A program made the position numbers and the translations under genes. The notes under the pieces were generated by a model. That model did no database searches, was not told the DNA's origin, and saw only the letters and a list, made by a program, of their open reading frames with translations. This document shows positions 41,225-50,662 of a DNA stretch of 64,000 nucleotides, piece by piece. Source of the stretch: Streptomyces broussonetiae (lineage in GTDB: Bacteria > Actinomycetota > Actinomycetes > Streptomycetales > Streptomycetaceae); NCBI RefSeq assembly GCF_009796285.1, contig NZ_CP047020.1:3906001-3970000 (forward strand). Direction: 5' to 3'. The stretch's first letter is position 1. Each line of letters begins with the position of its first letter.

Positions 41225-43027
41225 TCACTTCATCCGCGTCGCCCACTCCTGCACCTTGGCGATGCGCTGCCTCAGCTGCCCTGCCGTGGCCTCCGCGCTG
41301 GGCGGCCCCCCGCACACCCGCCGCAGCTCGGTGTGGATCACCCCGTGCGGCTTGCCGCTCTGGTGGACGTAGGCGCTCACCATCGTGTTGAGCCGCTTGC
41401 GCAGCTCCATCATCTCCTTGTGCGAGACCACCGGCCGCCGCTCGGCGGGCAGTTCGAGCAGATCGGCGTCGGCGTCCGGCTTCTTCTTGCTGTGCGCGAT
41501 CTGCCGGGCCTGCCGCTTCTGCAGCAGCAACTGCACCTGGTCGGGTTCGAGCAGGCCGGGGATGCCGAGATAGTCCTGCTCCTCCTCGCTCCCCGGGTGG
41601 GCCTGCATGCCGAACTCGGCGCCGTCGTAGAGGACCCGGTCGAAGACGGCCTCGGACTCCAGCGCCTCGAAGGAGAACTGCTCCTGCTCGCCGGTGTCCT
41701 CGTCCTGCTGCTTGTTCGCCTCCTCCATCTCCTTCTCGGATTCGGCGTACGGGTCCTCCTCGCCCTCCTTCTTCGGCTTGTCGAGGGCGTGGTCCCGCTC
41801 CTTCTCCATCTCATTGGCGAAGGTCAGCAGGTCGGGCACGGTCGGCAGGAACACGGAGGCGGTCTCGCCGCGGCGCCGGGACCGTACGAACCGCCCGACG
41901 GCCTGCGCGAAGAAGAGGGGTGTCGAAATGGTCGTCGCATACACGCCCACCGCGAGCCGGGGCACGTCCACGCCCTCGGACACCATCCGGACGGCGACCA
42001 TCCACCGGTCGTCGCTCTCGCTGAAGTCGTCGATCCGCTTCGAGGCCCCCGCGTCGTCGGACAGCACGAGCGTGGCCTTCGACCCCGTGATCTCACGGAT
42101 CAGCTTGGCGTAGGCGCGGGCCGAGTCCTGGTCGGAGGCGATGACGAGGGCGCCCGCGTCCGGGATGGCCTTCCTGACCTCGGTCAGCCGCTGGTCGGCG
42201 GCGCGCAGCACGCTGGGCATCCACTCGCCGCGCGGGTCGAGCGCGGTGCGCCAGGCCTGGCTGACCGCGTCCTTGGTCATCGGCTCGCCGAGCCGGGCGG
42301 CGATCTCGTCACCCGCCTTCGTACGCCAGCGCATGTTGCCGCTGTAGGAGAGGAAGATGACCGGCCGCACGACGTGGTCGGCGAGGGCGTTGCCGTAGCC
42401 GTAGGTGTAGTCGGCGGCGGAGCGCCGGATGCCGGCGTTGTCCTCCTCGTACGTCACGAAGGGGATCGGGTTGGTGTCGGACCGGAACGGCGTACCGGTC
42501 AGCGCGAGCCGGCGAGTGGCGGGCTCGAAGGCCTCCAGGCACGCCTCGCCCCAGGACTTGGAGTCACCGGCGTGGTGGATCTCGTCGAGGATGACGAGGG
42601 TCTTGCGCTGCTCGACGCGGTTGCGGTGCAGCATGGGCCGTACGCCGACACCGGCGTAGGTGACAGCGACGCCGTCGTAGTCCCGGCCGAGCGGTCCGGC
42701 GCTGTACTCGGGGTCGAGCTTGATACCTATCCGCGCGGCGGCCTCGGCCCACTGCTTCTTCAGGTGCTCGGTCGGCGCGACCACGGTCACCTGCTGCACG
42801 ACGTGGTGGTGCAGCAGCCAGGAGGCGAGCGTCAGCGCGAAGGTCGTCTTGCCGGCGCCGGGCGTGGCGACGGCGAGGAAGTCACGGGGCTGCTCCTGGA
42901 CGTACTTGTCCATCGCGCCCTGCTGCCAGGCACGCAGCTTGCTGGCGGTACCCCAGGGGGCCCGGCCGGGGAAGGCGGGCGAGAGGTGGTGGGACGACGA
43001 CGCGGAGGAAGCGGCGGTAGTAGTCAC
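41225..43027 (-). CDS. DEAD/DEAH-box superfamily 2 helicase
   Basis: A 600-residue SF2 helicase with a restriction-type fold. Walker A is ATPGAGKTTFAL, Walker B is VILDEIHHAG, motif III is ALTGTPFRSDTNP, and motif VI is FFAQAVGRFVRSRRRGE. A C-terminal acidic/Lys-rich part (about residues 410-500) contains DEDTGEQEQFSFE. There is no HNH or methylase domain and no partner gene, so it is not a restriction system by sequence. A role in DNA repair or translocation is likely but unproven. Start ATG 43027. Confidence 0.87.
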   Translation of the reverse strand: MTTTAASSASSSHHLSPAFPGRAPWGTASKLRAWQQGAMDKYVQEQPRDFLAVATPGAGKTTFALTLASWLLHHHVVQQVTVVAPTEHLKKQWAEAAARIGIKLDPEYSAGPLGRDYDGVAVTYAGVGVRPMLHRNRVEQRKTLVILDEIHHAGDSKSWGEACLEAFEPATRRLALTGTPFRSDTNPIPFVTYEEDNAGIRRSAADYTYGYGNALADHVVRPVIFLSYSGNMRWRTKAGDEIAARLGEPMTKDAVSQAWRTALDPRGEWMPSVLRAADQRLTEVRKAIPDAGALVIASDQDSARAYAKLIREITGSKATLVLSDDAGASKRIDDFSESDDRWMVAVRMVSEGVDVPRLAVGVYATTISTPLFFAQAVGRFVRSRRRGETASVFLPTVPDLLTFANEMEKERDHALDKPKKEGEEDPYAESEKEMEEANKQQDEDTGEQEQFSFEALESEAVFDRVLYDGAEFGMQAHPGSEEEQDYLGIPGLLEPDQVQLLLQKRQARQIAHSKKKPDADADLLELPAERRPVVSHKEMMELRKRLNTMVSAYVHQSGKPHGVIHTELRRVCGGPPSAEATAGQLRQRIAKVQEWATRMK

Positions 43028-43189
43028 GGTCTCCGTTTTGTGGGGCTCGGCGCTCGGCTACGTATGACAACCGGGCCACCCTACCGGCGCCGCACCACCG
43101 TCAACGCCCGGACGAGGCCGGGTCGCCCGTGGGTGGGACCCACATCACAGCGGCGGTGATCATCGGTGTGACCACCGGTGCGATCGCCG

Positions 43190-44638
43190 TCAGGCCCGCA
43201 GTCGCCGGGTCACCCACGCCCCCACCAGCGCCACTCCCGCCATCGGCAGGAAGACGGCCGCGAAGGCGAGGGGACGGGGGCCGCCGCCGGCGGCGGCCGC
43301 GGCGCTCCCGCCTCCCAGGGCCGCGAAGGCGGCGCCGGTGGCGGCGAGCAGGACGACGTTGGACAGGGCGTCGGAGATCTGGAGCGCGGCGGAGTTGGCG
43401 CCGGCCTCCTCGGGGGCGGACAGCCGGAGCAGCAGCACGCTGGTGGAGGACATCACCAGGCCCATGCCGAGGCTGCCGAAGGCCCAGGCGACGGCGACGA
43501 CCCAGACGGGCACCGCGTGCACGAGCACGCTGGGCGCGGTGGCCACGGCGGCGGCGACGAGCAGCATCCCGGCGGTCATCAGCCGCTCCCGGTACGGCGC
43601 CATGCGCGGCCGGGACTGCACGAACGAACCCAGCGCCCAGGTCAGGCCGCCGGACGCCAGCGAGAACCCGGCGAGCATCGGCGACAGTCCGCGCTGGGTG
43701 ACGAGCATCAGCGGCACGAAGGACTCGGCGGCGATGAAGGACCCGGCGGACAGTCCGCGCAGCAGTACGACGGAGGGCAGGCCGCGGGCCGCCCGGTAGG
43801 TGCCGCGCGGGAGCAGGCCGAGGGCGGCGGGCACGAGCAGGGCGGCACCGGCGAGTGCGGGCAGTACGGCGAGCGGCCGCAGATCCTGGGCGGCGTACTG
43901 CAGGAGTCCGGCGCCCAGGGAGATACCGAGGGCGAGCCGGATGCGCCGTCGGTCGAGGGACCCGGCGGCCCGGTCCGCCTGGACCGGGCCGGACGCCCGG
44001 CGGCGTATCTGGGGCAGGGCGAGGGCGAGCGGGAGGACGACGAGGACCGGGATGCCGAGGAAGACCCAGCGCCAGCCGAGGTGCTCGGTGATGGCGCCGG
44101 AGGCGAGCGGGCCGACGATGGACGGCACCACCCAGCCCGCCGCGAAGGCGGCCATGATCGCGGGGCGCAGCCGCTCGGGGTAGGCGCGGCCGACGACGAC
44201 GTACAGCGCCACGATGACGAGCCCGCCGCCGAGGCCCTGCACGGCCCGGCCCAGGATGAACACCCACATGACCTGGGCGGTGCCGGCGATGACAAGCCCT
44301 GCGGCGAAGCCCGCGATGCCGGCGCCGAGCGGGCCGAGGGGGCCGCGCCGGTCGGACCACTGACCGGAGAGCACCATGCCGAACAGGCTGGTCGTGAAGT
44401 AGCCGGAGAACGCGAACGCGTACAGGCCCACGCCGTGCAGTTCCCGCGCCGCGACCGGCATGGCGGTGCCTACGGCGGTCGCCTCGAAGGCGATGAGCAG
44501 CACGACGGAGACGATCCCGACACTGAGCGCCCGGTACGACCTGCTCAGTACACCGTCGTCTGCTGCTCTTCGTCCGTCGGCGTCCGTCTCGGCGGCTTCG
44601 GTCGCGACATCGGCGTCGCGGGGCTCCAGGGCGGTCAT
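43190..44638 (-). CDS. Major facilitator superfamily transporter (14-helix drug:proton antiporter type)
   Basis: A 482-residue transporter with 12-14 membrane helices after a 25-residue acidic head. MFS signature A is SGQWSDRRGPLGPL, and the motif-C-like AAGWVVPSIVGPLASGAI suggests an exporter. The first helix has FEATAVGTAMPVAARELHG as in EmrB/QacA proteins. The substrate is unknown. Start ATG 44638. It stands alone, between the helicase gene and the tRNA-Cys gene. Confidence 0.88.
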   Translation of the reverse strand: MTALEPRDADVATEAAETDADGRRAADDGVLSRSYRALSVGIVSVVLLIAFEATAVGTAMPVAARELHGVGLYAFAFSGYFTTSLFGMVLSGQWSDRRGPLGPLGAGIAGFAAGLVIAGTAQVMWVFILGRAVQGLGGGLVIVALYVVVGRAYPERLRPAIMAAFAAGWVVPSIVGPLASGAITEHLGWRWVFLGIPVLVVLPLALALPQIRRRASGPVQADRAAGSLDRRRIRLALGISLGAGLLQYAAQDLRPLAVLPALAGAALLVPAALGLLPRGTYRAARGLPSVVLLRGLSAGSFIAAESFVPLMLVTQRGLSPMLAGFSLASGGLTWALGSFVQSRPRMAPYRERLMTAGMLLVAAAVATAPSVLVHAVPVWVVAVAWAFGSLGMGLVMSSTSVLLLRLSAPEEAGANSAALQISDALSNVVLLAATGAAFAALGGGSAAAAAGGGPRPLAFAAVFLPMAGVALVGAWVTRRLRA

Positions 44639-44811
44639 GCTCGCCAGAGTAAGGCCCGCAACCGGGTTTGACCCCTGTCGGGAGGCCGGTCCGACCTGCG
44701 ACCTTGGTCGTAGGCCCCCGTTTCATGAACGCGGTGTGGCAGTCGCGTTGCAGCGCACCCGGCCCTCTTGAGTCCGCCACCGACCGCCCGTAGGTTCATT
44801 CCCACGAACAC

Positions 44812-44886
44812 GGCCGTGTGCCCGAGTGGTTTAGGGGCTCGCCTGCAAAGCGAGTTACGTGGGTTCGATTCCCGCCACGGCCTCCA
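44812..44886 (+). tRNA. tRNA-Cys (anticodon GCA)
   Basis: A complete cloverleaf: acceptor GGCCGTG (44812-44818) with CACGGCC (44876-44882), D arm starting CCCGAGTGG, anticodon stem CTCGC/GCGAG with loop CTGCAAA (anticodon GCA, 44845-44847), and T arm GTGGGTTCGATTCCCGC. The discriminator is T44883 and the CCA end is encoded (44884-44886). I see no integrase or repeated 3' end nearby that would mark it as an attachment site. Confidence 0.95.
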
Positions 44887-44964
44887 CCTTTCCGCCTTGC
44901 GGCAATCTGCCGCCGGTCCGGCCTCACCGCGCCCTCTGTGCACCCTCGATGCGCCCGCGACGCA

Positions 44965-46125
44965 TCAGAGCACTCCGCCGGCCTCGTCCTGGAAGGCCTC
45001 TGTCCAGTAGTGCCAGTCGGTGGCCGAAGAGGTGCCCGTGGGGTCGACGGTCGTCAGGGTGTGGATCATGGCTGCGGCCAGCTGCTCGTAGGACAGGGTC
45101 GGCAGTTCGTGGTGCAGGTGGCGGTGGATGGTGCGCTCGTGGTGCAGGAGCCAGAGGGTGAAGGCCAGGGTGGAGACGTCCGTGTTGAGGGGGTGGAGCG
45201 TGGCGTCCGGCTCGCTGAAGGTCAGCACGGCGCCCGTTCTGCCGTCGACCACCAGGCTGGTGTCCTCCAGCAGGTAGCCGAGGCGGACCAAGTGGTCGGC
45301 GTGGGCCGGGAGTTCGTCCAGAGGGAATCCGCCCGGGTGCTCCTGTGTGAAGTACTCGCGCAGTGTCGGGAGGGGTTCGTCCGTGTCGGTGTGGAAGAGC
45401 ACCGCCTGTTCCGGCAGGCCCGTCTCGCGCAGGAAACGCCGGGTCGACTCGTGCGTGAGCGTCGGCGGGAAGTCGACCTCCTCGAAGCGGGACACCCTGC
45501 CGTGCCCGAACTCCTGGTCCAGGACGCGCGCGGGGACGTCCAGGGTGAGGCCGCACGCCGTGCCGGGGCCGGCGACCAGGGCGAGCGGGCGGATCAGGGC
45601 CGCCACCTTCCAGTACGGCGGGACCGCGCCGTCCGCGCCCTCCTCGAACAGGGCGAGCAGGCGGCGGGTTGCCTCCGCGGCCGTCTGGGGGCCGTACTGG
45701 CCCGCCAGGGACGCGAAACGGCCGCGCAGGCCCGCCAGTTCCTCGGTGACCGCGGCGAAGCGCAGCAACGTGGTCAGGGAGGGTGCGAAGGGACGGAGGT
45801 CCGACGGGTCGAAGAGATGGGCCGTCGTGATCTCGCCCGTGGCGCCGTCGAGCAGGATCGACTCGCGCCCCATGCCGGCCGGGCTGAGCAGCTCGCCTAT
45901 GACCAGGCGGCCACGCAGCTCCTCCGCCAGCCGGAACGGGGCGTCCGCGGCGTCGGCGAGCGTGCGCAGGCCGTGCGTACGCAGCGGCGAGAAGGTCAGC
46001 AGGTCGGTGTGCGCGGGCAGTCCGGCGCCGCTGAGCAGGCCGCGCGTCGGCGCGTGCGTGACGTAGCGGTCCAGCTCCGCCTCGGTCAGCGTGATCGCCG
46101 CAATCCCGGTGTCGGTCGTGCTCAT
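44965..46125 (-). CDS. SUKH-like immunity protein with two SUKH-4 repeats
   Basis: A 386-residue protein with two related halves. The first (about residues 35-150) has LTFSPLRTHGLRTLADAADAPF, then SILLDGATGEITTAHLFDPSD. The second (about 255-350) has VLFHTDTDEPLPTLREYFTQ, then TSLVVDGRTGAVLTFSEPDA. Both match the SUKH-4 pattern of polymorphic-toxin immunity families and syntenic regulators. The start is ATG 46125 on a GGGGG site; the extension to 46218 is not supported. No toxin gene is adjacent, so immunity is inferred from the family only. Confidence 0.75.
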   Translation of the reverse strand: MSTTDTGIAAITLTEAELDRYVTHAPTRGLLSGAGLPAHTDLLTFSPLRTHGLRTLADAADAPFRLAEELRGRLVIGELLSPAGMGRESILLDGATGEITTAHLFDPSDLRPFAPSLTTLLRFAAVTEELAGLRGRFASLAGQYGPQTAAEATRRLLALFEEGADGAVPPYWKVAALIRPLALVAGPGTACGLTLDVPARVLDQEFGHGRVSRFEEVDFPPTLTHESTRRFLRETGLPEQAVLFHTDTDEPLPTLREYFTQEHPGGFPLDELPAHADHLVRLGYLLEDTSLVVDGRTGAVLTFSEPDATLHPLNTDVSTLAFTLWLLHHERTIHRHLHHELPTLSYEQLAAAMIHTLTTVDPTGTSSATDWHYWTEAFQDEAGGVL

Positions 46126-46331
46126 CGATCCCCCGCGATCTTCCCCGTCCAAGCCCCACGTACGTCCGTGAGCGCAGCCGCCCCCACTGCTTCGCAGACT
46201 ACGCCGCCCCACTGACAACGGCCCTCGGGGGAAAGGACGCCGGGCGGCTCGTGCGCGTTGCGCGCCGGCGCAGCTCCTCGTCCGGTTCCGCCACCGCGCA
46301 CGCCGCCCCGTCGCTCACACGGGGCAGCAGC

Positions 46332-48641
46332 TCACTGGGCGGTCACCACCGCCGCCTGCGGGCGGATCGGGAGGCGGTTGACGGGGCGGCCGGTGGCCGC
46401 GCGGACGGCGGAGGCGATCGCCGCGGGGGACGTCACCACCGGCACCGCGCTGACGGACTTGGCGCCGAAGGGTGCCACCACGTCGCGTTCCTCCACCAGC
46501 TTCACGATCTGGATGTCCGGCGCGTCCAGGGCGGTCGGCAGGGTGTATCCGGTCAGGTCCGGGTGGCGGACCAGGCCGCGGGGCGTACGGAGGTTCTCCG
46601 TCAGGGCGATGCCGACGCCCTGGGTGACGCCCGCCTCGATCCGGGCCGTCAGCTGGGCCGGGTTCAGCACCCTGCCGACGTCCTGCGCCACCGCCAGCTC
46701 CACCACCCGCACCGAGCCCAGCTCGATGTCGACGTCCACCACCGCGCGGATCGCGCAGAACGCGAGCCCCACGAAGGCGTCGCCCTGGCCGGAGGCGTTG
46801 AGCGGCTCGGTGGGGTGCGGGCGGCACTGCGCCGTGGCCCACAGCTCCTTGCCCTCCATCGCCTCCGTGACGGTGGTCGACAGGACGCCGTCGTACGACG
46901 TGATCCTGCCGTCGGTGATCTGCAGCAGTTCCGTCGACATGCCGAACTTGTGCGCCAGCGGCTGGAGGAGCTGGGTGCGGACCATCTTCGCCGCGCGTTC
47001 CACCGCGCCGCCCGACACCCAGGTGTGCCGGCCCCGGCAGCCCGCGCCGGCCGGCGGCTGGTCGGTGTCGACCGGGGCCACGTGGACTTCCTCGATGCCG
47101 AGGGTCTCCTGGACGATCTGGCGGGCCAGCGTGGTGAAGCCCTGGCCGCTCTCCACCGCCGCGCACAGGACGGTCGCGACGCCGTCGTGGACCTTGACGG
47201 TCGCCGTGGACACCTCGTCGGCGCCCTCCGCGCCGAGCATGTGCACCATGCCCAGGCCGTAGCCGACGCCCCGGCGCACCGCGCCCGGTTCGCCCGCGCC
47301 CTCCGGGCCGCCCGGCAGCAGCCAGTCCTCCTCGGGCGTGTCCTTCGGCAGCTCGGGCAGCGGGAAGTCCCGTACCGCCTGCAGTAGTTCGGCCACCGGA
47401 GCGGGGCAGGTCACCGTCTGGCCGATGGGGAGCACGTCACCCGTCGCGAGCGCGTTGCGCAGGCGCACCTCGGCCGGGTCCAGGCCCAGCTTCTTCGCCA
47501 GTTTGTCCATCTGCGCCTCGTAGGCGGCGCAGACCTGCATCGCGCCCTCGCCGCGCACATGGCCGGAGGGCGGGTTGTTGGTGCGTACGGCCCAGCCCTC
47601 GATGAAGGCGTTCGGGACGACGTACGGGCCGCATGCGAAGGACACGGCGGCGGCGAGCGCGTCGGCGGAGGTGTCGGCGTACGCGCCCGCGTCCAGCAGG
47701 ATCTGCGCCTCCACCTTCACCAACGTGCCCTCGGCGTCCGCGTGGTGGCGGTAGCGCAGCAGGGTGGGGTGGCGGTGGGCGTGGCCGAGGAAGGACTCCT
47801 CGCGCGTGGCGGTGAGTTTCACCGGGCAGCCGGTCTTGAGGGCGAGCAGGCCGAGCGGGATCTGGAAGCCCTGGTCCTCGCGGTCGGCGGTGGCGCCCGG
47901 CACCCCGGTGACGACGATCTTCACCCGATCCGGGGACAGCCCGTAGCAGGCGGCTGCGGTGTTGCGGTCGGCGTGCGGGTCGGTGGAGCCCATGTACAGC
48001 TCCACGCCGCCGTCGGGACGGGGCACGGCGAGACCGGCCTCGGCCCCGATCGGGGCCGGATCCTGGCGCCCTATGCGGTACAGCCCCTCGACGACGACCT
48101 CGCCGGCGGCCTCCGGATCGCCGTGGTGCAGCGGGATGTGCCGGATCAGGTTGCCGTCGGGGTGCAGGGGTTCGGCCTCGAAGGCCTGCTCCGGGTCGGT
48201 GACGGGGTCGAGTACTTCGTACTCGACGATGACGGCGGCGGCGGCCATCCGCGCGGTGTCCGGGTGGTCGGCGGCGACGGCGGCGATGGGCTCGCCGTGG
48301 TGCCGTACGACCTCGGAGGCGAACACCGGCCGGTCGGGGGTGCCCCGGCCGTGGCGCGGGGTGCCGGGGACGTCCTCGTGTGTGATGACGGCCCGTACGC
48401 CGGGCATCTCGCGCGCGTGCGTGGTGTCGATGTTCACGATGCGCGCGTGCGCGTGCGGGGAGCGCAGCACGGCCGCCCACAGCAGGCCCTCGGCCCACAG
48501 GTCGGCGGCGTACGGGAAGGTGCCCTCGGTCTTGGCGCGGGCGTCGGCGGGCGTCAGGGACACGCCGAGGCCGTGCGGCAACGGCTCGCTCTCGGGGGCG
48601 GGTTCCGCGGCGGTGGGCGCCGCGGCGGCTTCGTTGCTCAC
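46332..48641 (-). CDS. Xanthine dehydrogenase-family molybdopterin-binding subunit
   Basis: A 769-residue large subunit of a molybdenum hydroxylase. It shows the small N-terminal domain (AKTEGTFPYAADLWAEGLLWAAVLRSPHAHARI) and the molybdopterin-binding domains (GFQIPLGLLALKTGCPVKL, SGHVRGEGAMQVCAAYEAQM, AAVESGQGFTTLARQIVQE, GQGDAFVGLAFCAIRA). The start is GTG 48641, in a GTGA overlap with the preceding iron-sulfur gene. It is the last gene of the operon (FAD, iron-sulfur, molybdenum subunits). The purine or aldehyde substrate is not readable. Confidence 0.9.
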   Translation of the reverse strand: MSNEAAAAPTAAEPAPESEPLPHGLGVSLTPADARAKTEGTFPYAADLWAEGLLWAAVLRSPHAHARIVNIDTTHAREMPGVRAVITHEDVPGTPRHGRGTPDRPVFASEVVRHHGEPIAAVAADHPDTARMAAAAVIVEYEVLDPVTDPEQAFEAEPLHPDGNLIRHIPLHHGDPEAAGEVVVEGLYRIGRQDPAPIGAEAGLAVPRPDGGVELYMGSTDPHADRNTAAACYGLSPDRVKIVVTGVPGATADREDQGFQIPLGLLALKTGCPVKLTATREESFLGHAHRHPTLLRYRHHADAEGTLVKVEAQILLDAGAYADTSADALAAAVSFACGPYVVPNAFIEGWAVRTNNPPSGHVRGEGAMQVCAAYEAQMDKLAKKLGLDPAEVRLRNALATGDVLPIGQTVTCPAPVAELLQAVRDFPLPELPKDTPEEDWLLPGGPEGAGEPGAVRRGVGYGLGMVHMLGAEGADEVSTATVKVHDGVATVLCAAVESGQGFTTLARQIVQETLGIEEVHVAPVDTDQPPAGAGCRGRHTWVSGGAVERAAKMVRTQLLQPLAHKFGMSTELLQITDGRITSYDGVLSTTVTEAMEGKELWATAQCRPHPTEPLNASGQGDAFVGLAFCAIRAVVDVDIELGSVRVVELAVAQDVGRVLNPAQLTARIEAGVTQGVGIALTENLRTPRGLVRHPDLTGYTLPTALDAPDIQIVKLVEERDVVAPFGAKSVSAVPVVTSPAAIASAVRAATGRPVNRLPIRPQAAVVTAQ

Positions 48642-50662
48642 ACCTGACCTCCGTCCTGGCCGTAGTGCTGGTCGCGCGGGTCGTGCGGTCCCGGGGTGCC
48701 GTACGGCTCGGGCGAGCCGTAGGGATCCGGTGTGCCGCCGTAGCCACCGGGAGCGGGCTGCGGCGTGTCGAACGCGCCGGGCGCCTCGAACGCCGACGGG
48801 TGGACACCGCCGGAGCCGGGGCCCGCCTGGTGCGGGATGCGCGCTTCCTCCGTGTCCGTCCCCTCGGCGGCGTGCGACGCCTCGCGTTCGGCGACGACCT
48901 CCTGGACGGCCTGCAGGACGCCCCGGTAGCCGGAGCAGCGGCACAGATTGCCGCACAGCGCCTGCCGGGCCTCCAGCTCGGTCGGCGCCGGATTGCCCTC
49001 CAGCAGATCGTGCACGGTCATCGCCATGCCCGGCACGCAGAAGCCGCACTGGACGGCGCCGCAGCGGGCGAGCGCACGCTGGACGTCGGAGGGCCGCCCG
49101 TCGGCGGCGAGGCCCTCGACGGTGCGCACCTCGCTGCCGGCCGCGGTGACCGCGGGGACCAGGCAGGAGGCGACCAGACGGCCGTCGACCTGGACGTTGC
49201 AGGCCCCGCACTCGCCCTGCGAGCAGCCGTCCTTGGCACCGGCGAGGCCGAGCCGTTCACGCAGGACGTAGAGCAGCGACTCACCGATCCAGGCGTCGGT
49301 GACGGGGCGGTCGGTGCTGTTGACGCGCAACACGTAGGAGGCGAGGGGGTGGTCGTCGCCGGGCGGGAGCGGCGCGGTGTGCTTCTCGGCCACGGCCGCC
49401 TCGCGCGCGGCCTCGTCACCGGCGGCCTCGGTGTCGCCCCCGGGCGTGTCGTCGGCTGCCGGTACGGCGGCTCCGGGCGCGTCGGCGGGGTGTTCCGGCG
49501 CCGCGGCGTCCTCGTCCCCGGCTACCGCGGGCAGGTCTTCCGGCGTCGCCGGGGCGGCCGTTGCCTCCGCGTCGACCGCGGCGGGCGTGACGGGCGTTGT
49601 GGCGGCCCGCGGTCCCGCGGCCGGGGTTGCCGGGTCCTCGTGGCCCGCGGGGCCGTCAGCGAGGCGCTCAGGGGCTTGCGCGGGGCCGTGACCGTTCGCG
49701 TCCGGCGCCGCTTCCGGCTCGGCGGGGGGCGCCGTGATTCCGGCAGGAGCCGCGGGCTCGGTGAACTCGGCGAACTCCGCCGGGCGACCGGCCCGAACGG
49801 GGGCGGCGTCCGCGTGCACGGCCTCCGCGTGCCCGGTCCGCGCAGGGCCGGCATCCGCGTGCCCCACCGGACCGTGACCGGCCGGACCGCGCTCGGCTCT
49901 GCCGTGACCGGCCGGATCGTGACCGGCCGCATCGTGCGCGTACCGCTCGTCCGTCGCGTACCGCTCGTCCGTCGCGTACCGCTCGTCCGTCGCGTACGAC
50001 TCGTCCCTCGCGTACGGCTCCTGCGGCACGTACCCCTGTGCCGCCGCGCCACCCGCCGGGTGCGCTCCGGTGTGGTCGGGCAGCGGGTGGGCAGGGGGCT
50101 GCCGGTCCTCGGGATGGCCCCAGGGGCGGCCGGGGTCCTGTGCCGCCCAGGGTGCGGGCGCGCCGCCGGGCAGGGTGGGCGGCGGGGTGCCGCCCCACTG
50201 CTCGACCAGGGAGGACGTGGTGAACTCGCCCGATTCGTCCGGAAGGTCACCACCGGCGACGGGGATGGACCACTGCCCGGTGACGTCGTGCCCGGGGGCG
50301 GCCGGGGCCGCGGGCTCCTCGAAGGTCCACTGCTGGGTGGCGGCGGGCTCGTAGGTGAACCGGTCGTCCGCGCCCGGCGCCTGGGCCACGGCGTTCGGGT
50401 CGGGCCACTCGGTGCCGCTCGCGGGCGCGGCCCAGGTGCCGGGCGCGGCCGGATCTCCCGTGCCGGGGGCGGCTGTTATCCGCGGCGGCACATAGCCGTG
50501 ACCCGGCGCGGCCAGCGGGCTGTCGCCGGACAGCAGGGCGTCGATGCCGCCCTCGGGGAGCTTGACGAAGGCGGTGGCGCCGTCGTCGTAGTCGCCCTGG
50601 GGCAGCGGGTCCCAGCGGCCGCCGCCCTGGGGCGTGCCCTCTCCGTGCTGGTCGTCGGTCAC
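48638..50662 (-). CDS. Xanthine dehydrogenase-family 2Fe-2S subunit with long disordered N-terminal extension
   Basis: A 674-residue protein whose catalytic part is only residues 438-595: [2Fe-2S] Cys480, 485, 488 and 500 (CSQGECGACN), and the second cluster Cys539, 542, 574 and 576. Typical CoxS/XdhC subunits are about 160-180 residues. About 435 extra N-terminal Pro/Ala/Gly/Glu-rich residues, including a YATDER repeat (near 222-242), and 75 Pro/Gly residues at the end are unusual. The start is GTG 50662, in a GTGA overlap with the FAD gene stop, so translation of the extension is coupled. Normal GC3 runs through it. Confidence 0.88.
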   Translation of the reverse strand: MTDDQHGEGTPQGGGRWDPLPQGDYDDGATAFVKLPEGGIDALLSGDSPLAAPGHGYVPPRITAAPGTGDPAAPGTWAAPASGTEWPDPNAVAQAPGADDRFTYEPAATQQWTFEEPAAPAAPGHDVTGQWSIPVAGGDLPDESGEFTTSSLVEQWGGTPPPTLPGGAPAPWAAQDPGRPWGHPEDRQPPAHPLPDHTGAHPAGGAAAQGYVPQEPYARDESYATDERYATDERYATDERYAHDAAGHDPAGHGRAERGPAGHGPVGHADAGPARTGHAEAVHADAAPVRAGRPAEFAEFTEPAAPAGITAPPAEPEAAPDANGHGPAQAPERLADGPAGHEDPATPAAGPRAATTPVTPAAVDAEATAAPATPEDLPAVAGDEDAAAPEHPADAPGAAVPAADDTPGGDTEAAGDEAAREAAVAEKHTAPLPPGDDHPLASYVLRVNSTDRPVTDAWIGESLLYVLRERLGLAGAKDGCSQGECGACNVQVDGRLVASCLVPAVTAAGSEVRTVEGLAADGRPSDVQRALARCGAVQCGFCVPGMAMTVHDLLEGNPAPTELEARQALCGNLCRCSGYRGVLQAVQEVVAEREASHAAEGTDTEEARIPHQAGPGSGGVHPSAFEAPGAFDTPQPAPGGYGGTPDPYGSPEPYGTPGPHDPRDQHYGQDGGQV
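49939..50010 (-). repeat. 18-bp tandem repeat, about four copies, in the iron-sulfur subunit gene
   Basis: CGTACCGCTCGTCCGTCG recurs at 49939, 49957 and 49975, with a diverged copy at 49993. In the protein this is the 6-residue repeat YATDER in the disordered extension. Confidence 0.9.

Noticed and set aside
41225..43027. Restriction or phage-defence system around the DEAD-box helicase
   Set aside because: It has only helicase motifs and a charged tail. No nuclease, methylase or sensor gene is adjacent.
44812..46125. Integrated element at the tRNA-Cys gene
   Set aside because: No integrase, transposase, duplicated tRNA end or codon-bias break is present. The SUKH-like gene has ordinary Streptomyces composition.
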